Positions 26,549 to 37,573 of a DNA stretch of 64,000 nucleotides are shown one piece after another. Source of the DNA: Magnetococcus sp. PR-3. GTDB lineage: Bacteria > Pseudomonadota > Magnetococcia > Magnetococcales > Magnetococcaceae. Position numbers and translations under genes: made by a program. The notes under the pieces are model-generated. The model ran no database searches and was not told the origin of the DNA. It was given only the letters and a program-made list of their open reading frames with translations. The stretch is taken from positions 1 to 64,000 of the forward strand of contig NZ_JBAHUQ010000020.1 of assembly GCF_036689865.1 (NCBI RefSeq). Direction: 5' to 3'. The number at the start of each line of letters is the position of its first letter. The first letter of the stretch is position 1.

Positions 26549-26851
26549 TTATTCGTAGCTAATTTCAACACGCTCAAGATAGTCAATTAACTCGGCCAAC
26601 CCACTGGCGATCCCATCTTTGTTAGAGGATTTGGCTGAAGTTTCAATGCCACGCCCAATTTCAGTGATTTGATCAAAACCGTAACCTGCTCCGGAGCCTT
26701 TCATGCGGTGACCTAGGATGCTGGCATTGTCAAAATCATCTTCCTGCAGGCATTTATGAAGATCTTTGATATCTTTCTGCCGATTTTCCAGATAGCCAGG
26801 CACGATATCTTCAAGATCTTCGTCAATGACTACTTTAATTGGGTCGGCCAT
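26549..26851 (-). CDS. Stand-alone histidine phosphotransfer (Hpt) protein
   Basis: The 100-residue protein starts at ATG 26849-26851 behind AGGAGGAG; an upstream extension lacks a ribosome-binding site. It is an all-helical Hpt domain with the phospho-accepting histidine in ASILGHRMKGSGAGYGF, the expected HxxKG motif. Hpt proteins relay phosphate between hybrid kinases and response regulators. Here the obvious partner is the receiver domain of the diguanylate cyclase directly downstream in the same operon. No hybrid kinase is in the window. Confidence 0.9.
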   Translation of the reverse strand: MADPIKVVIDEDLEDIVPGYLENRQKDIKDLHKCLQEDDFDNASILGHRMKGSGAGYGFDQITEIGRGIETSAKSSNKDGIASGLAELIDYLERVEISYE

Positions 26852-27595
26852 GTCATCTCCTCCTAAGACTGTGGCGCAAGGCACAGTACGACGTATATTT
26901 CATGGTGATAGACTGTAACCCTTTGTCAGATTTGGGTTTTTTTATCGTCCATGCACGCTAGGGTAAAGCCCATATAGGTAGTTTTGAAGGAAGACTCCTC
27001 TTCCCACCCCCACAGGATAGCCAAAAATTTAAGGCTTCGCTAAGAAAAACTTTTTCTAACTGTCATGACCTTAGCTGAGCTTTGCGTACCTAGCGTATGC
27101 GGGTCACCTGGATAAAAAGGCAGGGTATTAACGTTTGTGTATGTTCTGTGACGCGGGGTTGAAACCATCAAGGCAATTTAGGGACTATTTGCAACAGTGG
27201 AGGAAGATATAAATGCTTTAAATGGGTGGTGTTGATTAAGTCTACCTGTATGGGGCGCTATGCGACGTTGGCCTATGGGTATATGACACGTATTAGTTTT
27301 GTAACGGGTCGTAACGTTAGTCGAAGAATCCAGCTTTTAAGGCATTGATAGCACTGGTTAGTATAAAATTGTGGTGATAATCTATTCTTAATTCATTTTC
27401 AAGGCTGGAAAAACAAAATGAAAGGTGTATGATTTTACAATAGGGGCGGTCAAAATAAGGTATCATTGTTTAATTATGGGTTGAACCCAACGTGGGGTTC
27501 ATGTGTTTTAGTTTAACCAACGGTAAACAATGGTACACTCAGTCTGACTGAAGGTTTGATTATCTTGTGTTACTTAAGAGGTCGATGAAGGGCTT
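26852..27595. other. Intergenic region between divergent signalling genes
   Basis: About 740 bases without a credible frame. The only clear structure is a 7-bp hairpin, TGAACCC/GGGTTCA (27482-27488 with 27495-27501), about 95 bases before the OmpR-type regulator and lacking a T run. Promoters for the Hpt operon and the regulator must lie here but are not obvious. Confidence 0.4.
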
Positions 27596-28348
27596 ATGTC
27601 GAGCGAAGGTCAAATTCTTGTCTGTGATGATGATCCGGATATCCTGCGCTTGGTAGGTGACTACCTAGAGCAAAGGGGGTTCCGTGTAAAGCTGGCAGAC
27701 AATGGCAGAGAGATGAAGCAGATTCTGGAGCAAAGTCAAATTGACATTGTGGTCCTGGATCTTATTCTGCCAGATGAAGATGGTCTGGAGTTGTGCCGTG
27801 AGCTACGTGCACGATCCAATCTGCCGATCATTATCCTCAGTTCCAAGGGTGAGCAGATGGATCGCATTATCGGCCTGGAAATGGGTGCCGATGACTATGT
27901 GGCCAAACCCTTCCACCCCCGTGAACTTTTGGCGCGGATCAAAAGTGTTTTGCGCCGCGCGCGCTCATTACCAGAATCCATTCTGGATAATCCTGAACAG
28001 TATACCTACCACTTTTCTGGTTGGACGCTGGATGGTCCTTCGCGGACGCTTTATGCTCCTAGCGGTGATAAAGTTGTTCTAACAGGGGGTGAACATGCCC
28101 TGTTACGGGTGTTCTTGCATCACCCCAATCGTGTGTTAAGTCGGGACCAGATCTTGGACCTGACCTACGGCAAAGAACAAGAGCCCTTTGGGCGAACCAT
28201 TGATATGCAGGTAAGTCGTCTTCGTCGGCGCTTGGTCGATAATGCTAAAAATCCTTCATTGATTAAAACGGTTCGCAATGCTGGTTATGTGTTCTGTTCC
28301 CGTGTCAGTATTGAACTTTCTAGTGAGGCTGTTGCGGCATCCAACTAA
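27596..28348 (+). CDS. Orphan OmpR-family response regulator
   Basis: The 250-residue protein has an intact receiver (CDDDPD, phospho-acceptor in IVVLDLILPDEDG, lysine in VAKPF) and a winged-helix DNA-binding domain (LTGGEHALLRVFLHHPNRVLS, IDMQVSRLRRRLVD, VRNAGYVF). It resembles OmpR/TorR-type regulators. GAAGGG precedes the ATG. No sensor kinase is adjacent. The stop is followed by a strong 12-bp hairpin and then by dtd. Confidence 0.9.
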   Translation: MSSEGQILVCDDDPDILRLVGDYLEQRGFRVKLADNGREMKQILEQSQIDIVVLDLILPDEDGLELCRELRARSNLPIIILSSKGEQMDRIIGLEMGADDYVAKPFHPRELLARIKSVLRRARSLPESILDNPEQYTYHFSGWTLDGPSRTLYAPSGDKVVLTGGEHALLRVFLHHPNRVLSRDQILDLTYGKEQEPFGRTIDMQVSRLRRRLVDNAKNPSLIKTVRNAGYVFCSRVSIELSSEAVAASN

Positions 28349-28378
28349 AGATGCAGTGATGGACTTAAGAAGCATAGA

Positions 28379-28408
28379 GCAGGGCCATCCGACACCGGGT
28401 GGCCCTGC
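28379..28408 (+). terminator. GC-rich hairpin between regulator and dtd
   Basis: GCAGGGCCATCC (28379-28390) pairs with GGGTGGCCCTGC (28397-28408) over a 6-base loop. No T run follows, so it is not a standard intrinsic terminator and may instead partly attenuate dtd or protect the regulator mRNA 3' end. Confidence 0.5.
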
Positions 28409-28439
28409 TGCGTTATGGTTACGGAAAAAAGGTGGCGTT

Positions 28440-28898
28440 ATGCGTGCTTTGGTACAGCGGGTTTCTGAAGCGTCTGTTGAAGTTGAGGGAAGTGTTGTCG
28501 GGGCTGTCGAGCAAGGGTTGTTGGTCTTGTTGGCCGTAGAAAAAGGTGATCAGGAAAAACAACTGGAAGGGATGATACGTAAAGTTGCTCGTCTTCGTAT
28601 TTTTGCCGATGAGGCGGGGAAAATGAACCTCTCGGTTAAGGATATTAATGGTTCTGTGTTGGTTGTTTCTCAATTTACGCTTGCAGCAGATATGCGCAAA
28701 GGGTATCGCCCCTCTTTTGGTAATGCTGAACAACCGGATAAAGCCGAGCAGATGTATCTTGCGTATTGTGAGCGCCTGGAGAAGGATGAGGGCGTCCGTG
28801 TGGCCAGAGGGGTGTTTGCTGCGGATATGCAAGTGAAGTTGGTTAACGATGGTCCAGTCTCTATCTGGTTGGACCTACCTGCTGAGTCTCAGGGGTAA
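28440..28898 (+). CDS. dtd: D-aminoacyl-tRNA deacylase
   Basis: The 152-residue enzyme hydrolyses D-amino acids from mischarged tRNA (and glycine from tRNA-Ala). The start is the ATG at 28440, giving the family N terminus MRALVQRVSEASVEV; a longer frame reaches back into the regulator gene. The catalytic Thr lies in VSQFTLAADMRKGYRPSF and the Gly-cisPro-type motif in NDGPVSIWLDLP. Length is normal. It ends two bases before the hydantoinase gene, so they are likely co-transcribed by proximity rather than by function. Confidence 0.96.
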   Translation: MRALVQRVSEASVEVEGSVVGAVEQGLLVLLAVEKGDQEKQLEGMIRKVARLRIFADEAGKMNLSVKDINGSVLVVSQFTLAADMRKGYRPSFGNAEQPDKAEQMYLAYCERLEKDEGVRVARGVFAADMQVKLVNDGPVSIWLDLPAESQG

Positions 28899-28900
28899 CC

Positions 28901-31900
28901 ATGTCGACCCCAAAGCAAGCCGACCGTCATATAACACAGTGGAAATTTGCTGTGGATCGTGGTGGAACTTTTACCGATGTTGTGGGGTTGGCACCGGATG
29001 GCCATGTGCGACCTGTTAAGCTGTTATCTGAATCTCCCTTATATCCCGATGCAGCCATTGAAGGCATACGGTTGTTGCTAAAGCTCAAAGCCGGTGAGGC
29101 TTTACCTGCACATGAAATTGCCTGGATTAGGTTGGGTACCACGGTGGCTACCAATGCGCTGTTGGAGCGACAAGGGGCAGAGGTTGGTTTGTTGATTACA
29201 GAGGGCTTCCGAGATCTGTTGGCGATTGGTGACCAGCGGCGTTCTGACCTCTTTGCCTTGGCCATTGAACAGCCTGAACAGGTCTATCAATGTGTGGCTC
29301 AGGTTTCTGAACGGATGACTGCAGAGGGGATTTCGCAAAAGGCACCAGATTTAACGGAGGTCACAAAGCAGCTTCACCGGTTTAAACAGCAGGGGATCAC
29401 ATCGGTTGCTGTGGTGTTGATGCATGGGTGGCGTAATCCGGCTCATGAGCAGCAGGTTGCTCAATGGGCTCAAGAGATGGGGTTTTCTCAAGTCACGACA
29501 TCTCATCAAGCACTTTCCGTTATTCAGATGACAGGTCGTGGTCAAACCACTCTGGTTGATGCTTATCTCTCCCCCGTGCTGTTACGCTACGCGCGTCGTG
29601 TACAAAAGCATACAGGGCATATTCCTTTACATTTTATGAGTAGCGCAGGCTCGCTGTTGCCCCCAGATCACTTCACCGGTAAAGATGCCATTTTATCGGG
29701 ACCTGCAGGTGGTGTATTAGGTGTGGCGACGGTTGCTGAGCTGAAAAAGGAACCTCAAGTCATTGGTTTTGATATGGGGGGTACATCCACCGATGTCTGT
29801 CACTATGCGGGTAGTTTGGAAAAAGTCTTGGAAGTTGAGACGGCCGGTATCCGCTACCAAACCCCGATGTTACATGTAGAAACTGTGGCTGCAGGTGGGG
29901 GCTCTGTTTTGCACTTTGATGGCCGCCAGTTAAAGGTAGGCCCTGACTCTGCGGGGGCTATGCCTGGGCCCGCCTGTTATGGGCGGGGTGGGCCGTTGGC
30001 CATTACCGATGCCAACGTGGTTCTAGGGCGCGTACATCCTCAATTTATGCCCAAACTCTTTGGGCCAGATGGTTGTGCCCCTTTGAATGTTCAAGCCGCT
30101 CGGCAGGGGTTTGTGCGCCTGATGAAAGAGATCCAGCAGGCTGGTGGCGAGGTCTCCTCCATCGAAGCTTTGGCCTTGGGCTTTATTCAGGTGGCCAATG
30201 AGACCATGTGCCAGCCTGTGCGTCGTTTGGCCATTGCTCAGGGGTTGGATCTCAAACAGCATGCCTTGGTCGCTTTTGGGGGGGCTGGCGGACAGCATGC
30301 GTGTGGTGTGGCCTCAGCTCTTGGTCTAAAACGGGTCCATCTACACCCTTTGGCCGGACTGCTCTCGGCTTTTGGTATCGCACACACACCACATCGCCGT
30401 CACCATGTAGAAAGCGTGCTTTTACCTCTAAATGAGGTGGGGTTGGAGCAAGCCATGCAACGTGGGCAAGATGTGGCTGAGGTGCTGAAAGAGCAGCTTC
30501 ATAAAGATCCGGCATGTGGCCTGGGTGAGGTGGATGTTGAGCTGGTCGGGGCATTTCGTGTTGTGGGTGGCGATGCTACTTTGATGTTGCCAATAACCTC
30601 AGAGCTTGGCGATATGGTCCAAGCATTCCACCAGGCTTTTCAAGGTCGGTTTGGATTTGTGCAAGCCGATGTGGATTTGGAATTGGTGCATCTTGAAGTG
30701 ACAGTTGAGCGGCCAACGAGAGCACCGCAGTTGCCAGTAGAGAAGGTTGATCAGGCAGCCTTAACGCCGATTGAGCAGGTTTCAGTTTGGTTTGATGACA
30801 AAGGCCCGCAGACAACCCCTGTTTATGCGCGGGATCTGCTACCCATCGATCAACAGGTCGAAGGGCCTGCACTGGTTGTAGAAGCTAACTCAGTCTTTAT
30901 TCTGGAACCCGGTTTTACCATGGCGTGTGATGCTCAGCGGGTCCTCTCTTTTCAGGCGTGTGGTATCGCTGCCCAGCAACCAGAACATCAGCGTGGGCGA
31001 GATCCCGTTACGCTGGCACTGTATAATCACCGTTTTCAGTACATTGCAACCCGTATGGGCGAGACGCTGGCCCGCACGGCACACTCCGTCAATATTAAAG
31101 AACGTCGTGATTTTTCCTGTGCCATTTTTGATGGTAAAGGCCGGCTGGTTGCGAACGCACCCCATGTTCCGGTACACCTGGGGGCGATGGGGGAGAGTAT
31201 ACGGCATCTGACTCTGGGTGTTGGGGAGGGGCTGGAGCCTGGCGATATCTATGCCAGCAATGATCCAATGGGTGGCGGTTCTCATCTCCCCGATATCACA
31301 GTGATGGCCCCTTTGTTCTTACCAGGGTTACAAGCGCCCACTTTTTTTGTGGCTGCTCGGGGGCATCATGCAGATATCGGGGGGATTGTTCCGGGTTCCA
31401 TGCCCCCTTTTGCCCGTCTGTTGGCTGAGGAGGGGGTGGTGCTTCGTCATCTTCTTTTGGTCCGTGCAGGTGTGTTTGATCAAGAAGGGGTGACCCAGGC
31501 ATTGACACAAAGTGCCTATCCCGCACGTAACTTACCGGAACGGTTTGCGGATCTTCAAGCACAAGTCGCGGCATGTGTGGCAGGGGTAGAGAGTCTTCAA
31601 AGCTTATGTACCCAGTTTGGGGTGCAGCACGTTTGCTTTTATATGGACCAAATGCGTGAGAATGCGCGCTTTGCCATGGAACAGGCTTTGGAACCCTTTT
31701 TTAAAGGGGCCGCCGCCAAGCACTATGCCTTCCAAGATACCATGGATGATGGTGCTGTGATTGCGGTTCGTATGGATCTTTTTCGCCAAGAAGGCAAGCC
31801 ACGGGCACGGATCGACTTCACCGGTACAGCCGGACACCATCCCGGTAACCTAAATGCACCGCCAGCTGTTGCTCGGGCCGCTGTTCTTTATGCCATGCGG

Positions 31901-32563
31901 CTGCTGATTGAAGAGGATATTCCTCTGAACGATGGATGCATGGAGCCCATTGATCTTATTTTACCCATAGGTTCTATGCTTAACCCCAATGAAGATGTCG
32001 CTGTATCTGGGGGTAATGTCGAGACCAGTCAAAGAGTGGTGGATGTTGTTTTGGGGGCTTTGGGTGTGGCTGCGGCCTCTCAAGGTACCATGAATAATGT
32101 GCTGTTCGGGCGGGTCGATGGGCAAGGTGGGCAATACTATGAGACCATCGCGGGGGGCAGTGGTGCCACAGCCTTTAAAAATGGGGCAACCGGTGTACAG
32201 GTGCATATGACCAATACACGGATCACAGATCCTGAAGTGATGGAAGTGCGCTTTCCCTGGGTCCAGGTTTTAGGGTTCCAGTGGCGTCATGGCTCTGGAG
32301 GGCAGGGGGCTTATTGTGGTGGAGATGGTGTGATCCGTGGTTTCCGTTTTTTAGAGCCTGTGACGCTCTCTTTGGTTTCTGAGCGGCGTTTGTGTGCACC
32401 TTTTGGTTTACAAGGTGGGGCCGATGGAAAGCCGGGGCAGCAATGGGTAGAAAACCGGGATGGTCAACGTTCTCACCTGCCAGGCCGTGCCCAGGTTGTG
32501 GTACAGGCTGGAGAGTCGGTGTGGATAGAGACGCCCGGTGGTGGCGGTTTTGGAACAAGATAG
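28901..32563 (+). CDS. Fused hydantoinase/5-oxoprolinase (HyuA-HyuB)
   Basis: The 1220-residue protein has both halves of the ATP-dependent hydantoinase/oxoprolinase family in one chain. Residues about 14-690 are HyuA-like ([56 protein letters not shown]), with actin-like ATPase motifs. Residues about 700-1220 are HyuB-like ([52 protein letters not shown]). The full fusion is the arrangement of 5-oxoprolinases, which open 5-oxoproline to glutamate with ATP, but hydantoin substrates cannot be excluded. It lies two bases after dtd. Confidence 0.93.
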   Translation: MSTPKQADRHITQWKFAVDRGGTFTDVVGLAPDGHVRPVKLLSESPLYPDAAIEGIRLLLKLKAGEALPAHEIAWIRLGTTVATNALLERQGAEVGLLITEGFRDLLAIGDQRRSDLFALAIEQPEQVYQCVAQVSERMTAEGISQKAPDLTEVTKQLHRFKQQGITSVAVVLMHGWRNPAHEQQVAQWAQEMGFSQVTTSHQALSVIQMTGRGQTTLVDAYLSPVLLRYARRVQKHTGHIPLHFMSSAGSLLPPDHFTGKDAILSGPAGGVLGVATVAELKKEPQVIGFDMGGTSTDVCHYAGSLEKVLEVETAGIRYQTPMLHVETVAAGGGSVLHFDGRQLKVGPDSAGAMPGPACYGRGGPLAITDANVVLGRVHPQFMPKLFGPDGCAPLNVQAARQGFVRLMKEIQQAGGEVSSIEALALGFIQVANETMCQPVRRLAIAQGLDLKQHALVAFGGAGGQHACGVASALGLKRVHLHPLAGLLSAFGIAHTPHRRHHVESVLLPLNEVGLEQAMQRGQDVAEVLKEQLHKDPACGLGEVDVELVGAFRVVGGDATLMLPITSELGDMVQAFHQAFQGRFGFVQADVDLELVHLEVTVERPTRAPQLPVEKVDQAALTPIEQVSVWFDDKGPQTTPVYARDLLPIDQQVEGPALVVEANSVFILEPGFTMACDAQRVLSFQACGIAAQQPEHQRGRDPVTLALYNHRFQYIATRMGETLARTAHSVNIKERRDFSCAIFDGKGRLVANAPHVPVHLGAMGESIRHLTLGVGEGLEPGDIYASNDPMGGGSHLPDITVMAPLFLPGLQAPTFFVAARGHHADIGGIVPGSMPPFARLLAEEGVVLRHLLLVRAGVFDQEGVTQALTQSAYPARNLPERFADLQAQVAACVAGVESLQSLCTQFGVQHVCFYMDQMRENARFAMEQALEPFFKGAAAKHYAFQDTMDDGAVIAVRMDLFRQEGKPRARIDFTGTAGHHPGNLNAPPAVARAAVLYAMRLLIEEDIPLNDGCMEPIDLILPIGSMLNPNEDVAVSGGNVETSQRVVDVVLGALGVAAASQGTMNNVLFGRVDGQGGQYYETIAGGSGATAFKNGATGVQVHMTNTRITDPEVMEVRFPWVQVLGFQWRHGSGGQGAYCGGDGVIRGFRFLEPVTLSLVSERRLCAPFGLQGGADGKPGQQWVENRDGQRSHLPGRAQVVVQAGESVWIETPGGGGFGTR

Positions 32564-32713
32564 TCTGTTGGTTTGAACGAACAGACCACGGCTTACGCAA
32601 AAACCCCATGAAAAACTTTTCTTAGCTTTCATCAAGCCGTACACTTAGCCGGTTTGCGCCACATAGGGCAAATGGTGTTCTCTTTTTTTGCATGATTTTA
32701 AGGGGCTGTGATC

Positions 32714-35700
32714 GTGAGTCGATCTTCCATCCGGGTATGGCCGGGCAATCCATTTCCATTAGGTGCAACATGGGATGGCCGTGGTGTTAACTTTGCGATT
32801 TTCTCTGAGCATGCTGAACGGGTGGAGTTATGCCTGTTTGGGCCGGATGGTTTTCGTGAAACAGCCCGCATTCAACTGTTGGAGTATACCAACCAGGTAT
32901 GGCATGGCTATCTGCCAGACATTCGGCCGGGCCAGCTCTATGGTTACCGGGTTTATGGTCCATATGATCCTGAAAACGGGCACCGCTTTAACCATAACAA
33001 GCTCTTGCTGGACCCTTATGCCAAGCAACTTAATGGTCAGTTGCAGTGGCACGAGGCTCTGTTTGGTTACCGTTATGACGATCCCTTGGGTGACCTGAGC
33101 TTTAGTGATCTGGACAGTGCCCCCTATATGCCCAAGTGTGTGGTGGTTGATACCGCCTTTACCTGGGGCGGGGAGCACACCCCTGGTACCGATTGGTTGG
33201 ATACAGTTATCTATGAGATGCATGTGCGCGGTTTTACCATGCAGCATCCCAAGGTTCCACAAAATCAACGGGGTACCTTTGCAGGGCTCTGTTCTCCTGA
33301 CGTTGTAAACTATCTTCAAGATCTGGGGGTAACCTCGGTTGAGCTGCTCCCTGTGCATGCCTCGGTTGATGAGTGGCACTTGGCACAGAAGGGGCTCTCA
33401 AACTACTGGGGCTACAACACCCTGGCCTTTTTTGTTGCCAACCCCCGTTTTGCCAGTGGCCCGGATGCGATCCGTGAGTTCAAAACCATGGTACAGGTGT
33501 TTCATGAAGCGGGGATCGAGGTGTTGCTGGATGTGGTCTATAACCATACCGCAGAAGGCAACCATGAAGGTCCAACCCTGAGTTTTAAAGGGATTGATAA
33601 CAAGGCCTATTACAAGCTAGAGCCCGGTTATAACCGCTATTATCGGGATTTTACAGGGTGTGGTAACTCCTTTAACCTGCGTCACCCAAAGGTCTTGCAG
33701 CTGGTGATGGACTCCCTGCGTTATTGGGCCGGTGAGATGCATGTGGATGGTTTCCGTTTTGACTTAACCACCACTTTGGCCCGAGAAGCGGATGGCCATT
33801 TTGATCGTCATTCCGGTTTTTTGGATGCCATTGCGCAAGATCCACTGCTCTCCCGTAAAAAAATGATTGCAGAGGCCTGGGATATTGGTGATGGCGGTTA
33901 CCAGGTTGGTAATTTCCCACCCGGCTGGGGGGAGTGGAATGATCGATATCGCGATGCAATACGTCGGTATTGGAAGGGAGACCAGGGCATGGCGGGGGAG
34001 GTAGCTTCCCGTTTGACTGGCTCGAGCGATATGTTTAATCACCATGGTCGTCGACCCTGGTCCAGCATCAATTTTGTGACGGCCCATGATGGTTTTACAC
34101 TACGGGATCTGGTCTCCTACAGCCATAAACACAACACGGATAATCTAGAGGATAACCGTGATGGCCGCGATGCCAACGACAGTTGGAATTGTGGGGCTGA
34201 AGGGGAGAGTGATGATCTGCAAATACGCACATTGCGCATGCGCCAAATGCGTAATTTCTTGACGACCTTGATGCTCTCTCAAGGTGTACCCATGTTGGTC
34301 GCTGGGGATGAGCAGGGGCGTACGCAAAATGGTAACAACAACCCCTACTGCCAGGATAACGACATTAGCTGGGTGAGCTGGGATGAAGAGGATCATGAAG
34401 CTCAGGAGCTGTTGGCTTTCACCCGTTTTTTAATCAAGTTGCGCCGGGAGCATCCTGTCTTTAGAAGAAACAGCTATTTTGATGGTCAAAAAATCACAGG
34501 TTTGCAGGTCAAAGATGTGGTTTGGATGCGTCCTGATGGCCGTGAGATGGAGCAGCACGACTGGGATAATACCCATACCCTCTGTCTGGGTATGTTGCTT
34601 TCAGGCGAGGCGGGTGAAAAGTTCTTATCCCGTTATGGTGCTGCGCAGGTTGATGACACCTTCCTACTGTTGCTGAACAGTCATCATGAACCTTTGGATT
34701 TTCAACTGCCAGAGGTAGATGATGGCAGTGGATGGACCCGGCTGCTGGATACCATGGAGCAGGGGGCTGGTTTAGGAGATCGACAAGCTGGAACCATCAG
34801 CAAATATAAAGTGGGTGGACGTAGTGCCGTGCTGTTTACCCTAGCGCGGCGGGAGCGTGCGGTCTCCGTCAAGCCTAAACCAGCTGCCAGTGGAGATGAA
34901 CATGAACTGCTGGCTAAGCTATCTGAGCAAGCAGGTATTGAAAAAGGCTACTGGACGGTCTTTGGCGAGTGGTTCAATTTACCCGATGCTTCACTGCGCA
35001 GCTTTTTGGCAGCTATGGGGCTGGCGGCGGATAACCGCGATCAGATCTTAGCCAGTTTCTCAAAGCTGGAAGAGGAGCCTTGGCGACGGGCTATGCCACC
35101 TGTGGTGATGAGCCGCTACCCCAGTGCCGGAGTGGATATTCCCATCGTTGTCAATACAGAGATGGTGGATGAAGCCCTGGAATGGGTGTTGGTGGATGAG
35201 CAGGGGAAGATCAAGCCGGGCAAGGTGGTACCCAATGATCTGGCTTTAGATGGTGAGCGGCTGATGGATGGTCACCGTCTGGAAAGACGCATCTTCCACC
35301 TTTATGAAAAGTTGGAAGTTGGCTACTACCGCTTTGAACTACATGGTGCAGGTTTACCGGATGGAGATTTTGCCAGTATGCGGTTGGTGGTGGCTCCAGA
35401 GCGTTGCTACCTCCCTGAAAAACTGGAGGAGAATGATGGCCGTATTTGGGGCTTTAGTCCTCAGCTCTACGCACTTCGTTCCAAACGGAACTGGGGTATT
35501 GGTGACTTTCAGGATCTGACCAAGCTGGTGGAGATGACCGCCAAACAGGGGGGTGGGGTTATTGGGTTGAACCCATTGCATACGCTGTTCTTAGAGCGTC
35601 CTGAGCAGATAAGTCCTTATTCACCCAACAGTCGGCACTATGTTAACCCGCTCTATATTGCCCCAGAGTTGGTCCCGGAGATGGCCAACTGCCCTGAGGC

Positions 35701-37111
35701 GAAGACACGGTTAAAATCTCCTGGTGTACGCAGGCTGCTGCATAAACTACGTGAAACCGAGATGGTGGACTATGCCGAAGTCGCGGTGCTTAAGCTCTCT
35801 ATCATGCGGTTGCTATTTGATGTGTTCCGTCAAGCCCACCTTTCACCGGATGATGGGTGTGTTACCACCGAGCGAGGTCTGGCCTTTAAGCAGTTTGTTA
35901 AAGGTGGCGGTGAGTCGCTGTGCCGATTAGCGACCTTCAATGCATTGGCCGAGCATTTTGCCAAGAGTGGAGAAGATATGGGGGGGTGGCGTAGTTGGCC
36001 CAGCCCCTACCGACGTCCTGATTCTCCTGAGGTCAAGCGCTTTACCCAGAGCCATGAAGAGGAGATCTACTTCCAGCTCTACCTCTACTGGATTGCCGAT
36101 GATCAGTTGCAAGCGGCAAAAGGTCGTGCGCAAGAGCTTGGCATGCCGGTAGGCCTTTATGCCGATATGGCGCTGGGTGTGGATCCTGATGGTGCTGATT
36201 TCTGGAATGAGCAGAGTGCCTATGCGGGAGATATGCGTATTGGGGCGCCTGCAGATCTGTTTAACCCTAAGGGCCAAAACTGGGGGTTGCCACCCTTTGA
36301 TCCTCGCACTTTGCGGGAAGAGGGTTACCAACCGTTTATTGATGCGTTGCGAAACACCATGCGCCATGCAGGCGCGATCCGTCTGGACCATGTGATGAGT
36401 CTGGCCCGACTGTTCTGGGTGCCTGTTGGAGCACCTGCGACAGAAGGGGGTTATGTTCGCTACCCGGTAGAAGATCTGTTGGGGCTGGTCGCCTTGGAGA
36501 GTCAGCGGAATCAATGTTTGGTGATTGGTGAAGCTCTGGGTACAGTACCTGAAGGATTCCGAGAGAAGTTAGCGGATAACGGTATTCTCTCGTACCGACT
36601 ACTCTATTTTGAACGGGCGGAGGAAGGTCGCTTCCTCCAACCACAAGAGTTTAATACCCGCTCATTGGTTGCAGCTACCACCCATGATCTGCCCACCTTT
36701 GCAGGGTTCTGGGAAGGGGTGGATCTTGGTGTTAAAGAAGAGTTGGAGCTCTACCCCCGTGCAGACATGGCCGAGGAGTTCAGAGGTCAACGCCACCATG
36801 ATAAAATCAAACTCATGGAGGCTTTGCGAGAAGCTGGTATTCCCTTTGAGGCTCTGGAGGAAGATGCTGACGTGACCCCTGAGTTCATTCAGGCTGTTTA
36901 CCATATGTTATCGCACACGCCTGCCCATCTACTTATGGTGCAGCTTGAAGATGTGCTTGAGCAGCGTGATCAGGTTAACTTGCCTGGTACTGTGAATGAG
37001 CACCCGAATTGGCAGCGGAAATTGACGGCAACCCTGGAGGAGATGGAGAAAGATGCCCGCTTTAAAGCTTTAACTAAGATGCTTAAACAAGCGCGGCCAC
37101 CCCTTTCATAA
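32714..37111 (+). CDS. GlgX-MalQ fusion (debranching enzyme and 4-alpha-glucanotransferase)
   Basis: This 1465-residue protein combines two glycogen enzymes. Residues 1-720 are GlgX/isoamylase: a CBM48 domain (FPLGATWDGRGVNFAIFSEH), VVYNHTAEG, the nucleophile in DGFRFDLTT (about Asp350), the acid in MIAEAWDIG (about Glu387) and FVTAHDGFTLRD. Residues about 740-1465 are MalQ (GH77): WGIGDFQDL, AIRLDHVMSLARLFWVP, VIGEALGTVPEGF and ATTHDLPTF hold the catalytic acids. GTG at 32714 has AAGGGG eight bases before it; a GTG at 32708 is too close. Debranching would hand short maltodextrins straight to disproportionation. It heads the plus-strand glycogen genes and ends with a strong terminator. Confidence 0.93.
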   Translation: MSRSSIRVWPGNPFPLGATWDGRGVNFAIFSEHAERVELCLFGPDGFRETARIQLLEYTNQVWHGYLPDIRPGQLYGYRVYGPYDPENGHRFNHNKLLLDPYAKQLNGQLQWHEALFGYRYDDPLGDLSFSDLDSAPYMPKCVVVDTAFTWGGEHTPGTDWLDTVIYEMHVRGFTMQHPKVPQNQRGTFAGLCSPDVVNYLQDLGVTSVELLPVHASVDEWHLAQKGLSNYWGYNTLAFFVANPRFASGPDAIREFKTMVQVFHEAGIEVLLDVVYNHTAEGNHEGPTLSFKGIDNKAYYKLEPGYNRYYRDFTGCGNSFNLRHPKVLQLVMDSLRYWAGEMHVDGFRFDLTTTLAREADGHFDRHSGFLDAIAQDPLLSRKKMIAEAWDIGDGGYQVGNFPPGWGEWNDRYRDAIRRYWKGDQGMAGEVASRLTGSSDMFNHHGRRPWSSINFVTAHDGFTLRDLVSYSHKHNTDNLEDNRDGRDANDSWNCGAEGESDDLQIRTLRMRQMRNFLTTLMLSQGVPMLVAGDEQGRTQNGNNNPYCQDNDISWVSWDEEDHEAQELLAFTRFLIKLRREHPVFRRNSYFDGQKITGLQVKDVVWMRPDGREMEQHDWDNTHTLCLGMLLSGEAGEKFLSRYGAAQVDDTFLLLLNSHHEPLDFQLPEVDDGSGWTRLLDTMEQGAGLGDRQAGTISKYKVGGRSAVLFTLARRERAVSVKPKPAASGDEHELLAKLSEQAGIEKGYWTVFGEWFNLPDASLRSFLAAMGLAADNRDQILASFSKLEEEPWRRAMPPVVMSRYPSAGVDIPIVVNTEMVDEALEWVLVDEQGKIKPGKVVPNDLALDGERLMDGHRLERRIFHLYEKLEVGYYRFELHGAGLPDGDFASMRLVVAPERCYLPEKLEENDGRIWGFSPQLYALRSKRNWGIGDFQDLTKLVEMTAKQGGGVIGLNPLHTLFLERPEQISPYSPNSRHYVNPLYIAPELVPEMANCPEAKTRLKSPGVRRLLHKLRETEMVDYAEVAVLKLSIMRLLFDVFRQAHLSPDDGCVTTERGLAFKQFVKGGGESLCRLATFNALAEHFAKSGEDMGGWRSWPSPYRRPDSPEVKRFTQSHEEEIYFQLYLYWIADDQLQAAKGRAQELGMPVGLYADMALGVDPDGADFWNEQSAYAGDMRIGAPADLFNPKGQNWGLPPFDPRTLREEGYQPFIDALRNTMRHAGAIRLDHVMSLARLFWVPVGAPATEGGYVRYPVEDLLGLVALESQRNQCLVIGEALGTVPEGFREKLADNGILSYRLLYFERAEEGRFLQPQEFNTRSLVAATTHDLPTFAGFWEGVDLGVKEELELYPRADMAEEFRGQRHHDKIKLMEALREAGIPFEALEEDADVTPEFIQAVYHMLSHTPAHLLMVQLEDVLEQRDQVNLPGTVNEHPNWQRKLTATLEEMEKDARFKALTKMLKQARPPLS

Positions 37112-37155
37112 TCCTTGCAAACGACAGCTCTGACCCTTTTGGAAGTGTACAATAG

Positions 37156-37192
37156 AGGGAGCGTTTTGTGATGAAACGCTCCCTTTCATTTT
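37156..37192 (+). terminator. Intrinsic terminator after glgX-malQ
   Basis: AGGGAGCGTTT (37156-37166) pairs with AAACGCTCCCT (37174-37184), followed by a T-rich tract. Confidence 0.9.
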
Positions 37193-37573
37193 TTTGGAAA
37201 GGTGCATTCAACAGAACCCTTTATGCAACTGTTGTGTGACAGCTTTTCGAAAAAACACTGTTAAGGCTATTGAACGCTTGTTTTCATCGCATTTTTAGCC
37301 TAAAAACGGTTAGAGGGGCTTAAACATTGGTTGAGCTTTCTACAGAATGAAAAGTGTTTATTACGGGGTTAAAGGTCACACGGTTTGATCTGGATCTGAT
37401 CTGTCTGTTGACAAGCAGGTCTATAATCCCTGGTAAAATAAAGATGAATGCTTGGAGCTGGCAGGTTCCAAATCGCATGGCAGGTTGACGATCCAAGGTA
37501 GGGATCCATAAAGATAGTGGTTTCTATAGAATTGGAAAGCCACATAGTTTTAAGAAATCAAGGGAGTGACGAT
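37193..37573. other. Intergenic region with promoter-like sequence
   Basis: About 380 bases with no gene. TTGACA at 37408-37413 and TATAAT at 37422-37427 are both perfect hexamers but only 8 bases apart, so they cannot work together as one standard promoter; each may pair with another element. Confidence 0.4.

Noticed and set aside
35927-36514. Long minus-strand frame inside glgX-malQ
   Set aside because: It lies antisense to well-conserved MalQ coding sequence and has no protein-like features; typical shadow of a long gene.
37408-37427. TTGACA and TATAAT as one promoter
   Set aside because: Both hexamers are perfect, but the spacer is only 8 bases instead of about 17.
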